From Dermatophilus congolensis (GTDB lineage: Bacteria > Actinomycetota > Actinomycetes > Actinomycetales > Dermatophilaceae), in assembly GCF_900447215.1 (NCBI RefSeq), contig NZ_UFYA01000001.1, positions 372,001 to 436,000 of the forward strand: 64,000 nt of DNA. Reading direction: 5' to 3'. This document shows, piece by piece, positions 18,062 to 30,781 of the stretch (position 1 is its first letter; each line of letters begins with the position of its first letter). The translations under genes and the position numbers were made by a program. The notes beneath the pieces were generated by a model. That model was not told where the DNA came from. It ran no database searches and saw only the letters and a list, made by a program, of their open reading frames with translations.

Positions 18062-18167
18062 CCGGTCACCTCCAGAGGGGTGGTTCTGAGCCGTGTGAGG
18101 CTCGTGTGCTGCGTTGTTGTTTTTGAAGTGGTGGGCCTGAGCATAGGTGTTCTTTTAATCTGTACCA

Positions 18168-19196
18168 GTGACTGGAGCTTCTGGTATCGGATCGTGGGCA
18201 GGTATTGACGTTTTTGCTGCTGTGGATGGGGTGGCTCAAACGGTGGGTGCAGTGGATTCGGCGGGTACGGGAGTGCGGGGTGTGCCGTATATGCCAGAGC
18301 TGCCAGCGCGGGGTCCGGGGGCAGACATGATTGGTCGCTCGGCCGCTGTATTGGCTGAATTGGCAGTGGATTTGCAGCCGTCGGGGTGGCGGTTGGTGGA
18401 TCATGCTGGGGTTGATATGGCACGGGCGTCATCGTTTTTGCAGCAGGACAAAGACGCGGTTGCGGCGGCTTTTTATGGCTGGGATGGGGCATTCAAGGTG
18501 TCTTTTGTGGGTCCGTGGACGTTGGCGGCTAATCTTCGCCTTTTCCGGGGGGAGAGGGTGTTGGCCGATGAAGGGGCGGTGCGTGATGTTGCGCAGGCGT
18601 TGGGTGAGGGGATCGCCGAGCATGTGAGTCATATCGGCAGTCTTTTTCCGCAGGCGAGTGTGATTTTGCAGTTGGATGAACCGTCTTTGCCTGCGGTGTT
18701 GTCGGGGAGTTTGCGGACGTCGTCGGGGTATCGGTGTCATGCCGCGGTGGGGCAAGACGAGGTGGTGATGGTGATGCATCAGATGTGTGATCAAGTGCGT
18801 CAACGCAGTGCGGTGAAGTCGGTGGTGATGCACTGTTGCGCGCCGGGGGTGTCGGTGGGGTTGTTGCGTCGGGCGGGGGCTGATGCGGTGGCGGTCGATG
18901 TGTCGTTGTTAGATACGCGCCAGTGGGAGGAGTGTGCTGAGCATTTAGAGGCTGGTGGTGGGCTGTGGACGGGTGTTCCAGTGCCGTTGAATGGTGTGAT
19001 GCCGGGGGCGCGTGAGCTGGCTGAACATGTGGAGCGTCCGTTGGGAATGCTTGGGCTGGGGGGTGAGGCAGCGGATTTGATTACGGTGACGCCGGCGTGC
19101 GGGTTGGCTGGTGCGGTGTCGGCCTCGTTTGCTGCCGGGGTGCAGGCACGGGTGGTGGATGCGGCGAAGCTGTTCCGCCAGGACGTGGTTGCGTGA
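18168..19196 (+). CDS. MetE-like (cobalamin-independent methionine synthase C-terminal family) protein
   Basis: 342 residues from GTG 18168. It resembles only the C-terminal barrel of MetE: zinc ligands His222 and Cys224 in MHCCAPG and Cys311 in TPACGLAG, with LDEPSLPA in between. Full MetE has about 750 residues, so this is a stand-alone methyltransferase-like barrel; the substrate is unknown. A gene of this type precedes ligA in actinobacteria (Rv3015c in M. tuberculosis). No ribosome binding site is visible and TTTAAT lies at 18154-18159, so the message may be leaderless. Confidence 0.8.
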   Translation: MTGASGIGSWAGIDVFAAVDGVAQTVGAVDSAGTGVRGVPYMPELPARGPGADMIGRSAAVLAELAVDLQPSGWRLVDHAGVDMARASSFLQQDKDAVAAAFYGWDGAFKVSFVGPWTLAANLRLFRGERVLADEGAVRDVAQALGEGIAEHVSHIGSLFPQASVILQLDEPSLPAVLSGSLRTSSGYRCHAAVGQDEVVMVMHQMCDQVRQRSAVKSVVMHCCAPGVSVGLLRRAGADAVAVDVSLLDTRQWEECAEHLEAGGGLWTGVPVPLNGVMPGARELAEHVERPLGMLGLGGEAADLITVTPACGLAGAVSASFAAGVQARVVDAAKLFRQDVVA

Positions 19197-19218
19197 GAGG
19201 TTGATGGTGTTGCTGGGT

Positions 19219-19245
19219 TTACGAACTGGGCAGGGGTGCCGATAG
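19219..19245 (+). promoter_or_regulatory. Candidate FliA (sigma-28) promoter for the chemotaxis receptor
   Basis: GCCGATAG at 19238-19245 matches seven of eight bases of the sigma-28 minus-10 consensus GCCGATAA. A weak minus-35 (TTAC where TAAA is expected) lies 15 bp upstream at 19219-19222. Transcription would begin about 50 bp before the receptor start codon. Flagellar and chemotaxis genes are the normal targets of this sigma factor. Confidence 0.45.
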
Positions 19246-19300
19246 GGAGGCGGAACCCTATCCTGGGCCTAGAGTCCTTTTTCGTGAAGGCCGTGTTCAC

Positions 19301-20953
19301 ATGAGTCAGTCTCGTATTACCCGAATAGCTGCGATTGTTGCGGCAGTTCTTGTTGTTGTTGCTGCGGTGTGCACGGTATTCACCGTACGTGCCGCCGGTG
19401 CTTCGACGAAGGCATCTTCGACGCGTTATACGTCGATTGCTGCGGCGCAGGACATTTCCGCATCATCGGCTTTCCTGACCAATATGGTGCGTGCATATGT
19501 CTCCACCGGTGATAGGCAGTGGCTTGACGCGTATTGGAAAGAGATTGACGAAACTAAGCGCCAGGAGCGCGCCCTGGCTACTTTGCGTCAGTTAGAAACT
19601 CCTGATTCTGAGCTTGCAATGGTGAAGAAGGCTTCGGATGATTCGGGGGCGCTTGTTGCCGCAGAGACACGTGCTATGCGGCTGGTTCTTGAAGCTGGAA
19701 ATGTTTCTACGTCGCAGATGCCTAAAGCGGTTGCTGCGTGGAACATGACGGCGGAGGATTCGGCGCTTTCAGCGGCTAAGAAACGCGAAACCGCTATTGA
19801 TCTGGTGTACGGCAAGGATTACCAGAATGCGGCCGGTGGGATTATGGCCTCTATTGACAAGTTTGTTGAGACGCTCACTAACCGTGTGACGCAAGATTCA
19901 AAAGATGCGCAAAGCTCACGTCAGGCTGCTGAGATTTTTCTTGTTCTCTCGGCAGCGGCCTTAGCGGCTGCTCTTGTTGCTGTTCTTGTTGTTTTTAGTC
20001 GTCAAATGGGCCGTGTTGTTCGTGAGTATGCCCACAACATTAATGTTCGCGATCCGAAGAATTTGACGTTCCGGCTCACTCCAGCTGGGGTAACTGAGTT
20101 GCATGATCTTGCGCGTGCCTTCAACAGCCAGAACGATCAGTTCAATGAAATTCTCACTACGGTTGCTGCGACTGCTCGGTCGTTGGCCAGTGAGTCAGGG
20201 CAGCTTCAGCAAACGGCCGAGCGGCTCTCTCGCAACGCCGGGGACACACGCACAGCGGCAGACACGGCCTCTACAGCTGCTACCTCGGTGACTGGTGATG
20301 CTTCGACGGTGGCCGCGGGCACCGAGGAGATGACAGCTTCGATTCGTGAGATCTCAGGATCGGCGGTGAAGGCTTCGGAGGTGGCTCGTGAGGCGGTGCG
20401 AGCTGCAGAAGAGACCACAGTCACGGTGGCTAAGCTGGGTGAAAGTTCGGCACAGATCGGTGATGTGGTCAAGTCGATCACGTCGATTGCTGAGCAGACA
20501 AACTTGTTGGCTTTGAATGCCACGATTGAGGCAGCCCGTGCTGGAGAGGCCGGTAAAGGTTTTGCTGTGGTCGCAGGTGAGGTCAAAGACCTTGCTCAGC
20601 AGAGCGCGTCTGCCACGGAAGATATTTCGCAGCGAGTGTTGTCGATTCAGCATGATGCGGAGGAGACGGCTGCGGCGTTGATCACGATTAGCCAGATCAT
20701 TGAACGCATCAATGAGAGCCAAACCACGATCGCTTCGGCGGTGGAGGAACAGACTGCTACTACCAACGAGATGAGTAGGTCTGCGCATGACACAGCCGAG
20801 TCTGCGATGGGGATTAGCAACAACATCAGCTCAGTGAGTTCCTCCGCGAGCCATGCAGCTGAAGAGGCTCATCACACGCAGGAGTCTGCGGCGACAGTGG
20901 CTCGTTTGTCTGCAGAGTTGGATACGTTGGCGGGTAGTTTCCGGCTCTCTTAA
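19301..20953 (+). CDS. Methyl-accepting chemotaxis protein
   Basis: 550 residues. A first membrane helix (about 7-30) leads to an extracytoplasmic helical ligand domain of about 170 residues, a second helix (about 207-232), a HAMP domain (to about 285) and the coiled-coil signalling domain. The conserved hairpin tip is QTNLLALNATIEAARAGEAG (from about residue 400), which contacts CheA and CheW. No C-terminal NWETF tether is present. The ligand is unknown. Because receptors only work with a flagellar system, the organism is probably motile at some stage. Confidence 0.96.
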   Translation: MSQSRITRIAAIVAAVLVVVAAVCTVFTVRAAGASTKASSTRYTSIAAAQDISASSAFLTNMVRAYVSTGDRQWLDAYWKEIDETKRQERALATLRQLETPDSELAMVKKASDDSGALVAAETRAMRLVLEAGNVSTSQMPKAVAAWNMTAEDSALSAAKKRETAIDLVYGKDYQNAAGGIMASIDKFVETLTNRVTQDSKDAQSSRQAAEIFLVLSAAALAAALVAVLVVFSRQMGRVVREYAHNINVRDPKNLTFRLTPAGVTELHDLARAFNSQNDQFNEILTTVAATARSLASESGQLQQTAERLSRNAGDTRTAADTASTAATSVTGDASTVAAGTEEMTASIREISGSAVKASEVAREAVRAAEETTVTVAKLGESSAQIGDVVKSITSIAEQTNLLALNATIEAARAGEAGKGFAVVAGEVKDLAQQSASATEDISQRVLSIQHDAEETAAALITISQIIERINESQTTIASAVEEQTATTNEMSRSAHDTAESAMGISNNISSVSSSASHAAEEAHHTQESAATVARLSAELDTLAGSFRLS

Positions 20954-20966
20954 AGCCGGAAACTAC
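20934..20966 (+). terminator. Hairpin overlapping the receptor stop codon
   Basis: A perfect 13-bp inverted repeat (GTAGTTTCCGGCT at 20934-20946, AGCCGGAAACTAC at 20954-20966) with a 7-base loop that contains the receptor stop codon. It has no T-run, so it may be a weak terminator or protect the 3' end. Confidence 0.65.
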
Positions 20967-20969
20967 TGA

Positions 20970-24355
<3,386 letters not shown>

Positions 24356-24394
24356 TGGTGTCGTTTTGGGGTGTTTGGCTGCGAGAGTGGGGGG

Positions 24395-24616
24395 ATGGAC
24401 GACAGTGATGTGCAGCAGTTGCGGCAGGCTGCGGAGATTATTCGTGCTGCGGGTGGGTGTGATGGTGTAGCGGGGGATTTGACGTATTTGGATGGTGCGT
24501 TGCCTGGTTCTACGACGGGTCATGCGGCGTATGACTTGGTGTTGGGGTTGGGGTTGTGGTGCTCGGATTTGGCGGATTTTGTGGAGGCTGTTGCTGCTGG
24601 TGGTGAGCACCGGTGA
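24395..24616 (+). CDS. Small helical protein upstream of the DUF1023 gene
   Basis: 73 residues beginning MDDSDVQQLRQAAEIIRAAG, preceded by GGGGG. It is predicted helical and acidic, with two helices separated by a Gly-rich turn and no signal or membrane segment. I do not recognise a family for certain; short helical partner proteins of this kind commonly precede WXG/DUF1023-type genes in actinobacteria. The stop overlaps the next candidate start (GTGA at 24613). Confidence 0.5.
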   Translation: MDDSDVQQLRQAAEIIRAAGGCDGVAGDLTYLDGALPGSTTGHAAYDLVLGLGLWCSDLADFVEAVAAGGEHR

Positions 24617-24786
24617 GGTCGTGGTTGTTTGGGGTGGTGGTGCATCCGTGGATGACGCAGGACCCTGAGGGGTTTGTGTGGTTGGCGCAGGTTTTGCGGC
24701 AGCGGGGGCGTGAGTTGTCGCGGGGGTGGGAATGGTTCAGGAGGTGTTGGGTGGGGTGGCTGATGAGGGGGTGTCGCCGGAGCTAG
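24613..24786 (+). CDS. Short frame, probably the true N terminus of the DUF1023 protein
   Basis: 57 codons starting GTG and beginning VRSWLFGVVVHPWMTQDPEG. The first 40 codons share the strong G-ending codon bias and make a plausible amphipathic helix (GFVWLAQVLRQRGRELSRG). After the GGGGG run at 24722-24726 the frame turns into Trp/Cys/Arg-rich noise. At that point the next frame opens. One extra G in the run would fuse both into a single protein, so this is either a natural or a sequencing frameshift, or an overlapping gene. Confidence 0.4.
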   Translation: MRSWLFGVVVHPWMTQDPEGFVWLAQVLRQRGRELSRGWEWFRRCWVGWLMRGCRRS

Positions 24787-26498
24787 TGGGAGTGTTTGCG
24801 GCAATTGAGCAGGCGGCCTCGGCGTGTGAGGTGCTGGCGCAGGCATTGGGTGAGCATGGGGTGCAGGTTGCGCGGTTGGTGGGGGAATTAGAGTCGTTGC
24901 CGGTGGGTAGGTGGTGGCAGGTGGGGCGGTTGCGGGATGAGTTGCGGGTGCATACGGATGCGTTGTCGCAGGTGGATGTGCGGGTGCGGGAGTTGGTGCA
25001 GGAGTGTGTGCGTGGGGTTCCGCAGGCGGGTGAGCGTCGGTGGTCGCAGGTGTTGGGTGTTCGGGTGGTAGGTAGTGAGGTGGCGGTGGGGTCGCGGGTG
25101 GAGTGTGCGGGGTTGGCTTTGCCGGTGTTGCGGGTGGCGGTGTTGGGGGATCCGCGGGTGCGGGTGCGTTTTGCTCGGGAAGGGTTGGAGTCGGTGGGTT
25201 TGGGGGTTCCGTTGAGTGTTGAGGCGGCGATGTGGGTGGTGGAGTTGGCTCAGGGGGCTGGTGTGGGTGGGGTGGAGTGCGCGGCTGCGCGGGCGGCGGT
25301 GGTGCGGGTGCGGGGTCAGTTGGGTGGGGTTCAGGTGGGGGTGAGGGTGGTGGAGGAGGCGCGTGCGGCGTTGGTGGCTTTGGGGTGGCAGGGGCGGGAG
25401 CGGTTGATGTTGTTGTGGCCGCGTGTGGTGGGTGCGTTGCCGGGGGCGGATCCGTTGTTGCGGGGGAGGGCGAATGCGTCGGTGATTCGGGCGGAGTTGG
25501 GGTGTGCTCGGGGTGTTGATGTGGAGCTGGAAGCGCGGGCGGTGGCTAGGCGGGTGGGGGATGCCTCGAGTGTGCTGCGCCGGGTGCGGTCGTGGTTGTT
25601 GTCGGTGTATACGGGGGTGGAGCCGGCGCGGACGTGGGTGGCGTTGAAGACGGATTATCCGTTGTTTGTGCGGCGTGATTTGCGGGCGCGGGTGCGGTTG
25701 TGGCTGCGTTTGTTGATGGAGCGTCCTGGGGGTAGGGCGCGGTGTGTGTGGGCGTTTGATGCGGCGGGGGTGGGGCATGTTGTGGAGTTGATTGGTTGTT
25801 GGGATGAGCGGACGCGCAATGTGGTGGTGTTTGTTCCGGGGACTGGGTCGGGGATGTATGGGTTTCATATGCCTGAGCACAGTTGTCGGGTGTTGGTGGA
25901 GTCTGATCCGGCGGGGCGGACGGCGGCGTTGTGCTGGGTGGGGGATGAGTTTCCGACGGGGATTGTGAATGAGTCGTCTTCGGGGCGGTTTGCGGTTTCG
26001 GCGGGGCGGGCTTTGGTTTCGGATGTGGTGGCGTTGGGGGTACCTGGTGGTTCGTTGGGGGTGCGGGTGACGGTGGTTGGTCATAGTTATGGGGCGGCAA
26101 TGGTGGGGGCGGCGGAACGGGTGGGGTTGCCTGCGGATGTGGTGGTGCATCTTGGGTCCCCGGGGGCAGGGCCGGGGGTGCGTTCGGTGGCTGATTATGC
26201 GCGGTGGGATGTGTGGGGGCGGCGGCGTTGGGTTCGTCGGTTTGTGTGTACTGCTCCGGGTGATCCGGTGCGGTGGGTTTTTCTGTTGTCTGGGGTGGGG
26301 GTTGCGCCGTTGGGGGTGGATCCGCGGGGTTTGGTGGGGGTGGAGGTTTTCGGAGCGGGGGTGTGGGAGGAGGAGGTTGGTGGTCATCGGGTTGGGGAGT
26401 GTGTGGCTGGTGCGTCTGGGCATATGGGGGTGATGACGCCGGGGACGACGGCGTTTCGCCGGGTGTGTGAGATTGCGCGTGGGGTGGAGCCTTGTTGA
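24726..26498 (+). CDS. DUF1023 alpha/beta hydrolase with helical N-terminal domain
   Basis: 590 residues as read from GTG 24726, with no ribosome binding site of its own and a start immediately at a G-run. Residues 1-330 are helical and charged. The C-terminal part (about 340-560) is an alpha/beta hydrolase of the DUF1023 type: VVVFVPGTGSG oxyanion region, Ser454 in VVGHSYGAAM as nucleophile, Asp in VCTAPGDPVRW and His near the end in ASGHMGVMTPG. Such proteins in actinobacteria are often linked to WXG helical modules and may be exported, but no function is proven. Third codon positions are almost all G. Confidence 0.75.
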   Translation: MGMVQEVLGGVADEGVSPELVGVFAAIEQAASACEVLAQALGEHGVQVARLVGELESLPVGRWWQVGRLRDELRVHTDALSQVDVRVRELVQECVRGVPQAGERRWSQVLGVRVVGSEVAVGSRVECAGLALPVLRVAVLGDPRVRVRFAREGLESVGLGVPLSVEAAMWVVELAQGAGVGGVECAAARAAVVRVRGQLGGVQVGVRVVEEARAALVALGWQGRERLMLLWPRVVGALPGADPLLRGRANASVIRAELGCARGVDVELEARAVARRVGDASSVLRRVRSWLLSVYTGVEPARTWVALKTDYPLFVRRDLRARVRLWLRLLMERPGGRARCVWAFDAAGVGHVVELIGCWDERTRNVVVFVPGTGSGMYGFHMPEHSCRVLVESDPAGRTAALCWVGDEFPTGIVNESSSGRFAVSAGRALVSDVVALGVPGGSLGVRVTVVGHSYGAAMVGAAERVGLPADVVVHLGSPGAGPGVRSVADYARWDVWGRRRWVRRFVCTAPGDPVRWVFLLSGVGVAPLGVDPRGLVGVEVFGAGVWEEEVGGHRVGECVAGASGHMGVMTPGTTAFRRVCEIARGVEPC

Positions 26499-26545
26499 TG
26501 GTGGCCAGCTCGGGGCTGGGGGTGTTTGCCGCGTATGGTGGTTTC

Positions 26546-26842
26546 ATGGCGTCGATTTCGAAAGACCAGGTAGCGCACCTGGCCATGCTGGCCCGTATCG
26601 AGATGGACGACGAGGAGCTGAGCCGGCTTGCGGGTGAGCTGGATGGGATCCTCGACGCGGTCGCGTTGGTGGGTGAGGTGGCTTCGGCGGATGTGGAGCC
26701 GATGGCTAACCCTGTGGCGATGAATACTGTGCTGCGCGCAGATGAGCCGCGTGAGGGTTTGTCTGGTGAGGCTGTGTTGGGTAATGCCCCTGAGGCTGAG
26801 GATGGCCGTTTCGTGGTGCCGCGCATTCTTGGTGAGGACTGA
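26546..26842 (+). CDS. gatC: Asp/Glu-tRNA amidotransferase subunit GatC
   Basis: 98 residues from ATG 26546 ([20 protein letters not shown]). [22 protein letters not shown] and the closing GRFVVPRIL are standard GatC. It stabilises GatA and links it to GatB in the complex that converts Glu-tRNA-Gln or Asp-tRNA-Asn into the amide forms. It starts the gatC-gatA-gatB operon. Confidence 0.93.
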   Translation: MASISKDQVAHLAMLARIEMDDEELSRLAGELDGILDAVALVGEVASADVEPMANPVAMNTVLRADEPREGLSGEAVLGNAPEAEDGRFVVPRILGED

Positions 26843-26924
26843 CGTGGCTGGTGTTTCTTCTGGGGCCTGTGATGGCTCGTCTTCTTTTGTTGATTCGTCT
26901 GTGGAGTGTGAGGAGCAGGTGCCG

Positions 26925-28505
26925 ATGCTGAGCACCCCTGAGCAGATTGTGCGTGCTTCGGCCGTTGAGTTGGCTGCGGCGATGCGTGCCGGTGAGGTGA
27001 CTTCTGAGCAGGTCACTCGGGCTTTTTTGGACCGTATTGATGCTGTGGATGGTGTGGTTCACGCTTTCTTGCACCGTAATGATGAGGAGGCGTTGGCGGT
27101 AGCGCGTGAGGTGGATGCGGCGCGTGCGGCTGGTGAGGTGTTGCCGCCGTTGGCGGGGGTGCCGATTGCGGTGAAGGACATCGCGGCGACGGTGGGGCAG
27201 CCTACGACGGCAGCGAGTCGGTTTTTGCAGGGCTGGATGCCTCCGTATGACGCCACGGTGGTGGAACGGATTCGTCAGGCGCGGATGCCGATTTTGGGTA
27301 AGACGAATATGGATGAGTTCGCGATGGGTGGGTCGACGGAGCATTCTGCGTATGGTGTGACGCGTAATCCGTGGGCGTTGGATCGGGTTCCGGGTGGTTC
27401 TGGCGGTGGTAGCGCGGCGGTGCTTGCTGCGCATATGGCTCCGTTGGCGGTGGGGTCGGATACGGGTGGGTCGATTCGTCAGCCGGCGGCGTTTACGGGC
27501 ACGGTGGGGGTGAAGCCTACGTATGGAGGGGTTTCCCGGTATGGGGTGATCTCTTTGGCGAGCAGTTTGGATCAGATTGGTCCGTGCGCGAATACGGTTG
27601 AGGATGCAGCGTTGCTGCATGAGGTGTTGGGTGGGCATGATCCGCGGGATTCGACGTCGTTGCCTGATCCGGTTCCTTCGGTTGTGGAGGCTGCGCGTAA
27701 TGGTGATTTGCAGGGGCTGCGGGTTGGGGTGATTCCGGAGCTGATCAGTGGTGAGGCTGCGCAGAGTTTCGGTGAGGGTGTGTTGGAGCAGTACGCTGCT
27801 GCGATCGCTGATCTTGAGTCTGCAGGTGCGCAGATCACGGAGATTGAGATGCCGCATTTCCGTTATGGGGTGGCGGCTTACTATCTGATTCTTCCTTCGG
27901 AGGCGAGCAGTAATCTCGCTCGCTACGACGCGATGCGATATGGGCGTCGGGTTGCGCCGGCGGGTGTGGCTTCGCCGGATGCGGAGCAGGTGATGGCTGC
28001 TTCGCGTGAGGCTGGTTTTGGGCCGGAGGTTAAGCGCCGCATCATTTTGGGTACGTATGCGCTTAGTTCGGGGTATTACGACGCGTATTACGGTCAGGCG
28101 CAGAAGGTTCGCACGCTGATTGCTGGTGATTTTTCGGCTGCGTTTGCGTCGGTGGATGTGATTGCTTCGCCGACGGCGACGGTGACTCCGTATGTGCTGG
28201 GTGAAAAGATTGATGACCCGGTGGCTTTGTATGTGCTTGATGCTTTGACGATTCCGGCGAACTTGGCTGGTCTTCCTGCGATGAGTGTGCCTGTTGGTAC
28301 TTCAGCGGCAGATGGTTTGCCGGTGGGGATGCAGTTTATTGCGCCAGCTCGTGCTGATGATCGTCTTTACCGTGTGGGTGCGGGGCTGGAGCGGGCTGTG
28401 CGTGAGCGGTTGGGGGCGCCGGTGTTGGCGTCGATGCCGGATCTTATTGCTGCCGTGGCTGCCTTTGAGGGCAAGGCTGCTGACATCACAGGAGGGGACC
28501 GATGA
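26925..28505 (+). CDS. gatA: Asp/Glu-tRNA amidotransferase subunit GatA
   Basis: 526 residues from ATG 26925, preceded by GGAGCAGG. A GTG at 26844, two bases after the gatC stop, is in frame and would add 27 residues that are untypical of GatA. The amidase signature is clear: [20 protein letters not shown], then [14 protein letters not shown], giving the Lys-Ser-Ser triad with the Lys in VAVKDIAA-like [11 protein letters not shown]. GatA hydrolyses glutamine and channels ammonia to GatB. The stop overlaps gatB. Confidence 0.96.
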   Translation: MLSTPEQIVRASAVELAAAMRAGEVTSEQVTRAFLDRIDAVDGVVHAFLHRNDEEALAVAREVDAARAAGEVLPPLAGVPIAVKDIAATVGQPTTAASRFLQGWMPPYDATVVERIRQARMPILGKTNMDEFAMGGSTEHSAYGVTRNPWALDRVPGGSGGGSAAVLAAHMAPLAVGSDTGGSIRQPAAFTGTVGVKPTYGGVSRYGVISLASSLDQIGPCANTVEDAALLHEVLGGHDPRDSTSLPDPVPSVVEAARNGDLQGLRVGVIPELISGEAAQSFGEGVLEQYAAAIADLESAGAQITEIEMPHFRYGVAAYYLILPSEASSNLARYDAMRYGRRVAPAGVASPDAEQVMAASREAGFGPEVKRRIILGTYALSSGYYDAYYGQAQKVRTLIAGDFSAAFASVDVIASPTATVTPYVLGEKIDDPVALYVLDALTIPANLAGLPAMSVPVGTSAADGLPVGMQFIAPARADDRLYRVGAGLERAVRERLGAPVLASMPDLIAAVAAFEGKAADITGGDR

Positions 28506-30085
28506 GCACGGTCGCGAAGGAGTTGGCTTCGATTGCGGCTGCTGCCGCCACGGAGATGGACACGATCGATTTCGATGAAGTTGTTGAGCTGTATGACCCG
28601 GTGATTGGTCTTGAAGTCCATGTGGAGTTGAACACAGCGACGAAGATGTTTTGTTCGTGTTCGGCGCGTTTTGGTGCTGAGCCGAATACGCATGTGTGTC
28701 CGGTCTGTTTGGGGTTGCCTGGGGCGTTGCCGGTGGTGAATGCCGCTGCGGTGGAGTCGGCTATCCGGATCGGGTTGGCGTTGAACTGTGAGATTAACCA
28801 AGTGACACGGTTTGCGCGGAAGAATTATTTCTATCCGGATATGACGAAGAACTTCCAAACCTCGCAGGCAGAGAACCCAATTGCGGTGAATGGGTATCTC
28901 GATGTGACGTTGGAAGATGGCGCGGTTTTCCGGGTGGAGATTGAGCGTGCGCACATGGAGGAAGATGCCGGCAAGTTGGTGCATGTCGGTGGTTCTACTG
29001 GGCGTATTCAGGGTGCGGATTATTCGCTGGCTGACTACAACCGAGCTGGTATTCCGTTGATCGAGATTGTGACGCGGCCTTTGTATGGGGCTGGCGAGCG
29101 TGCGCCGGAGGTGGCTCGGGCGTATGTGGGTGCATTGCGTGAGTTGATGCAGGCGTTGAAGGTCAGTGATGCGCGGATGGAGCAGGGGTCGTTGCGCTGT
29201 GATGCGAACGTTTCTTTGCGGCCGCGTGCTGGTGCGGATCGTTTGGGGCCAGAGCAGCTTGCGGTGAAGCTGGGTACGCGTACTGAGACGAAGAATGTGA
29301 ACTCGTTGCGGTCAGTGCATGACGCGGTGCGTTATGAGATGACTCGTCAGGCAGCGGTGTTGGAGTCTGGGCGGCCGGTTTTGCAGGAGACTCGTCACTG
29401 GAATGAGGGGACGGGGATTACTGGTTCGGGTCGGCCTAAGTCTGATGCGGATGATTATCGGTATTTCCCGGAGCCGGATTTGTTGCCGATTGTGACAACT
29501 GCCGAGCGTATTGAGCAGTTGCGGGCTACATTGCCTGAGCCGCCGGGGTTGCGTCGTGAGCGTCTTCAGAGCGAGTGGGGGTTCACTGATCTGGAGATGC
29601 GTGATGTGGTCGGTGCGGGTGCGCTGGATCTGATTGATGAGAGTGTGCTGGCTGGCGCTAGCCCGGCTGGGGCGCGTAAGTGGTGGCTGGGTGAGGTGTT
29701 GCGCCGCGCGAACGCTCAGGAGCGTGAGTTGGTCGATATGGGGCTGGCTCCTGCTGATGTTGCTGAGTTAGAGCAGCTGGTGTCTTCGGGGCGTCTGTCG
29801 GATGCGATGGCGCGCCAGGTGCTTGAAGGTGTTCTTGCTGGTGAGGGGACGCCGACGGCGGTTGCTGATGCCCGTGGTTTGGCCATGGTCAATGACGACA
29901 GTGCACTCCAGGAAGCAGTAGATGCGGCGATTGCTGCGAATCCTTCTGTGGCAGAAAAGATCCGCGGCGGTAAGGTGCAGGCTGCAGGTGCTTTGATCGG
30001 TCAGGTAATGAAGGCAACAAAAGGAAGCGCGGACGCCGCCCGCGTGCGTGAGCTGATCCTCGAAACCTTGGGCGTGGAGGGCTAA
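28502..30085 (+). CDS. gatB: Asp/Glu-tRNA amidotransferase subunit GatB
   Basis: 527 residues. [33 protein letters not shown] and [13 protein letters not shown] define the GatB kinase-like core, followed by the helical and YqeY-like tail ([20 protein letters not shown]). GatB phosphorylates the mischarged Glu or Asp on the tRNA and then amidates it. ATGA overlaps the gatA stop; GGAGGGG precedes the start. The presence of this complex together with glnS (54.2 kb) is discussed in the findings. Confidence 0.97.
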   Translation: MSTVAKELASIAAAAATEMDTIDFDEVVELYDPVIGLEVHVELNTATKMFCSCSARFGAEPNTHVCPVCLGLPGALPVVNAAAVESAIRIGLALNCEINQVTRFARKNYFYPDMTKNFQTSQAENPIAVNGYLDVTLEDGAVFRVEIERAHMEEDAGKLVHVGGSTGRIQGADYSLADYNRAGIPLIEIVTRPLYGAGERAPEVARAYVGALRELMQALKVSDARMEQGSLRCDANVSLRPRAGADRLGPEQLAVKLGTRTETKNVNSLRSVHDAVRYEMTRQAAVLESGRPVLQETRHWNEGTGITGSGRPKSDADDYRYFPEPDLLPIVTTAERIEQLRATLPEPPGLRRERLQSEWGFTDLEMRDVVGAGALDLIDESVLAGASPAGARKWWLGEVLRRANAQERELVDMGLAPADVAELEQLVSSGRLSDAMARQVLEGVLAGEGTPTAVADARGLAMVNDDSALQEAVDAAIAANPSVAEKIRGGKVQAAGALIGQVMKATKGSADAARVRELILETLGVEG

Positions 30086-30088
30086 ACG

Positions 30089-30733
30089 ATGACGAGTGTG
30101 CAGACGGTTGAGGGTCCTGGGGCCATGCGTCGGCGTCTGCAGCAGGCCTCAGCGGCTGGCGAGCAGAGCGCTGCTGAGGTCGACTCTTCATTAGTTGCTT
30201 CGTCAGCATTGGCTGGTTTTGCCGGAGAAGGTGAGGATATGCGAGTCCTTGTCCTGATGCGGCATGCGAAGGCTAAGTCTTCTTCTCCTGCGGGTGATTT
30301 TGAGCGCCCGTTGCATCGGGATGGTCGTAGCGCGGCCAGGACGGTGGGGGAGTGGCTCGTTGGCGAGAATGTGCGTCCTGATATTGCTGTGGTTTCGCCG
30401 TCAACTCGCACGGTGCAGACATGGGAAGAATTAACCCGTGGTGGTTTGCGCGCTAATGATCTGTGGGCTGATAAGGCGATTTATGACGGTGAGGCCCGCG
30501 ACATTATTGAGTCGGTGAATGCTCTACCTAATGACGCGCATGTTGTTGTAGTGATTGGGCATTTCCCGGCAGTTCCACAGTTGGCAAGTCAGTTGGCTGA
30601 CCATCTTCCGGCTGGGTCTGCTCATCCTGAGGATGGGTGGCCGCCAGCTTCTGCTGCGGTGGTTGCTCATCCGGGTAGTTGGGAGTCTTTTCCTAGCCAG
30701 GAGTCTGCTGTGGTGGCGTTCCGTCGGGGATGA
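30089..30733 (+). CDS. SixA-like histidine phosphatase
   Basis: 214 residues from ATG 30089, three bases after gatB with GGAGGG eight bases upstream. The catalytic domain begins at an internal ATG (30239, also with a GGAGAAGG site) and reads MRVLVLMRHAKAKSS, with the RHA phosphohistidine motif and a second His in VVVIGHFPAV. That core is about 164 residues, the usual size of SixA; the extra 50 N-terminal residues are Ala/Ser/Glu-rich. SixA removes phosphate from phosphohistidine of signalling proteins, and in E. coli acts on the nitrogen PTS. The substrate here is unknown. Confidence 0.82.
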   Translation: MTSVQTVEGPGAMRRRLQQASAAGEQSAAEVDSSLVASSALAGFAGEGEDMRVLVLMRHAKAKSSSPAGDFERPLHRDGRSAARTVGEWLVGENVRPDIAVVSPSTRTVQTWEELTRGGLRANDLWADKAIYDGEARDIIESVNALPNDAHVVVVIGHFPAVPQLASQLADHLPAGSAHPEDGWPPASAAVVAHPGSWESFPSQESAVVAFRRG

Positions 30734-30781
30734 GGTTGTTCTATGGGCCCGTTGTGTGATGTTTTGCAGAGTTTTTTTTGG

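Noticed and set aside
18062-18167. SAM riboswitch between metP and the MetE-like gene
   Set aside because: The gap is short and shows no recognisable SAM core.
24888-26423. 511-codon open frame on the minus strand rich in His, Pro and Arg
   Set aside because: It is the complement of the DUF1023 gene, whose third positions are almost all G, which removes stops from the opposite strand. The product has no domain and biased composition.
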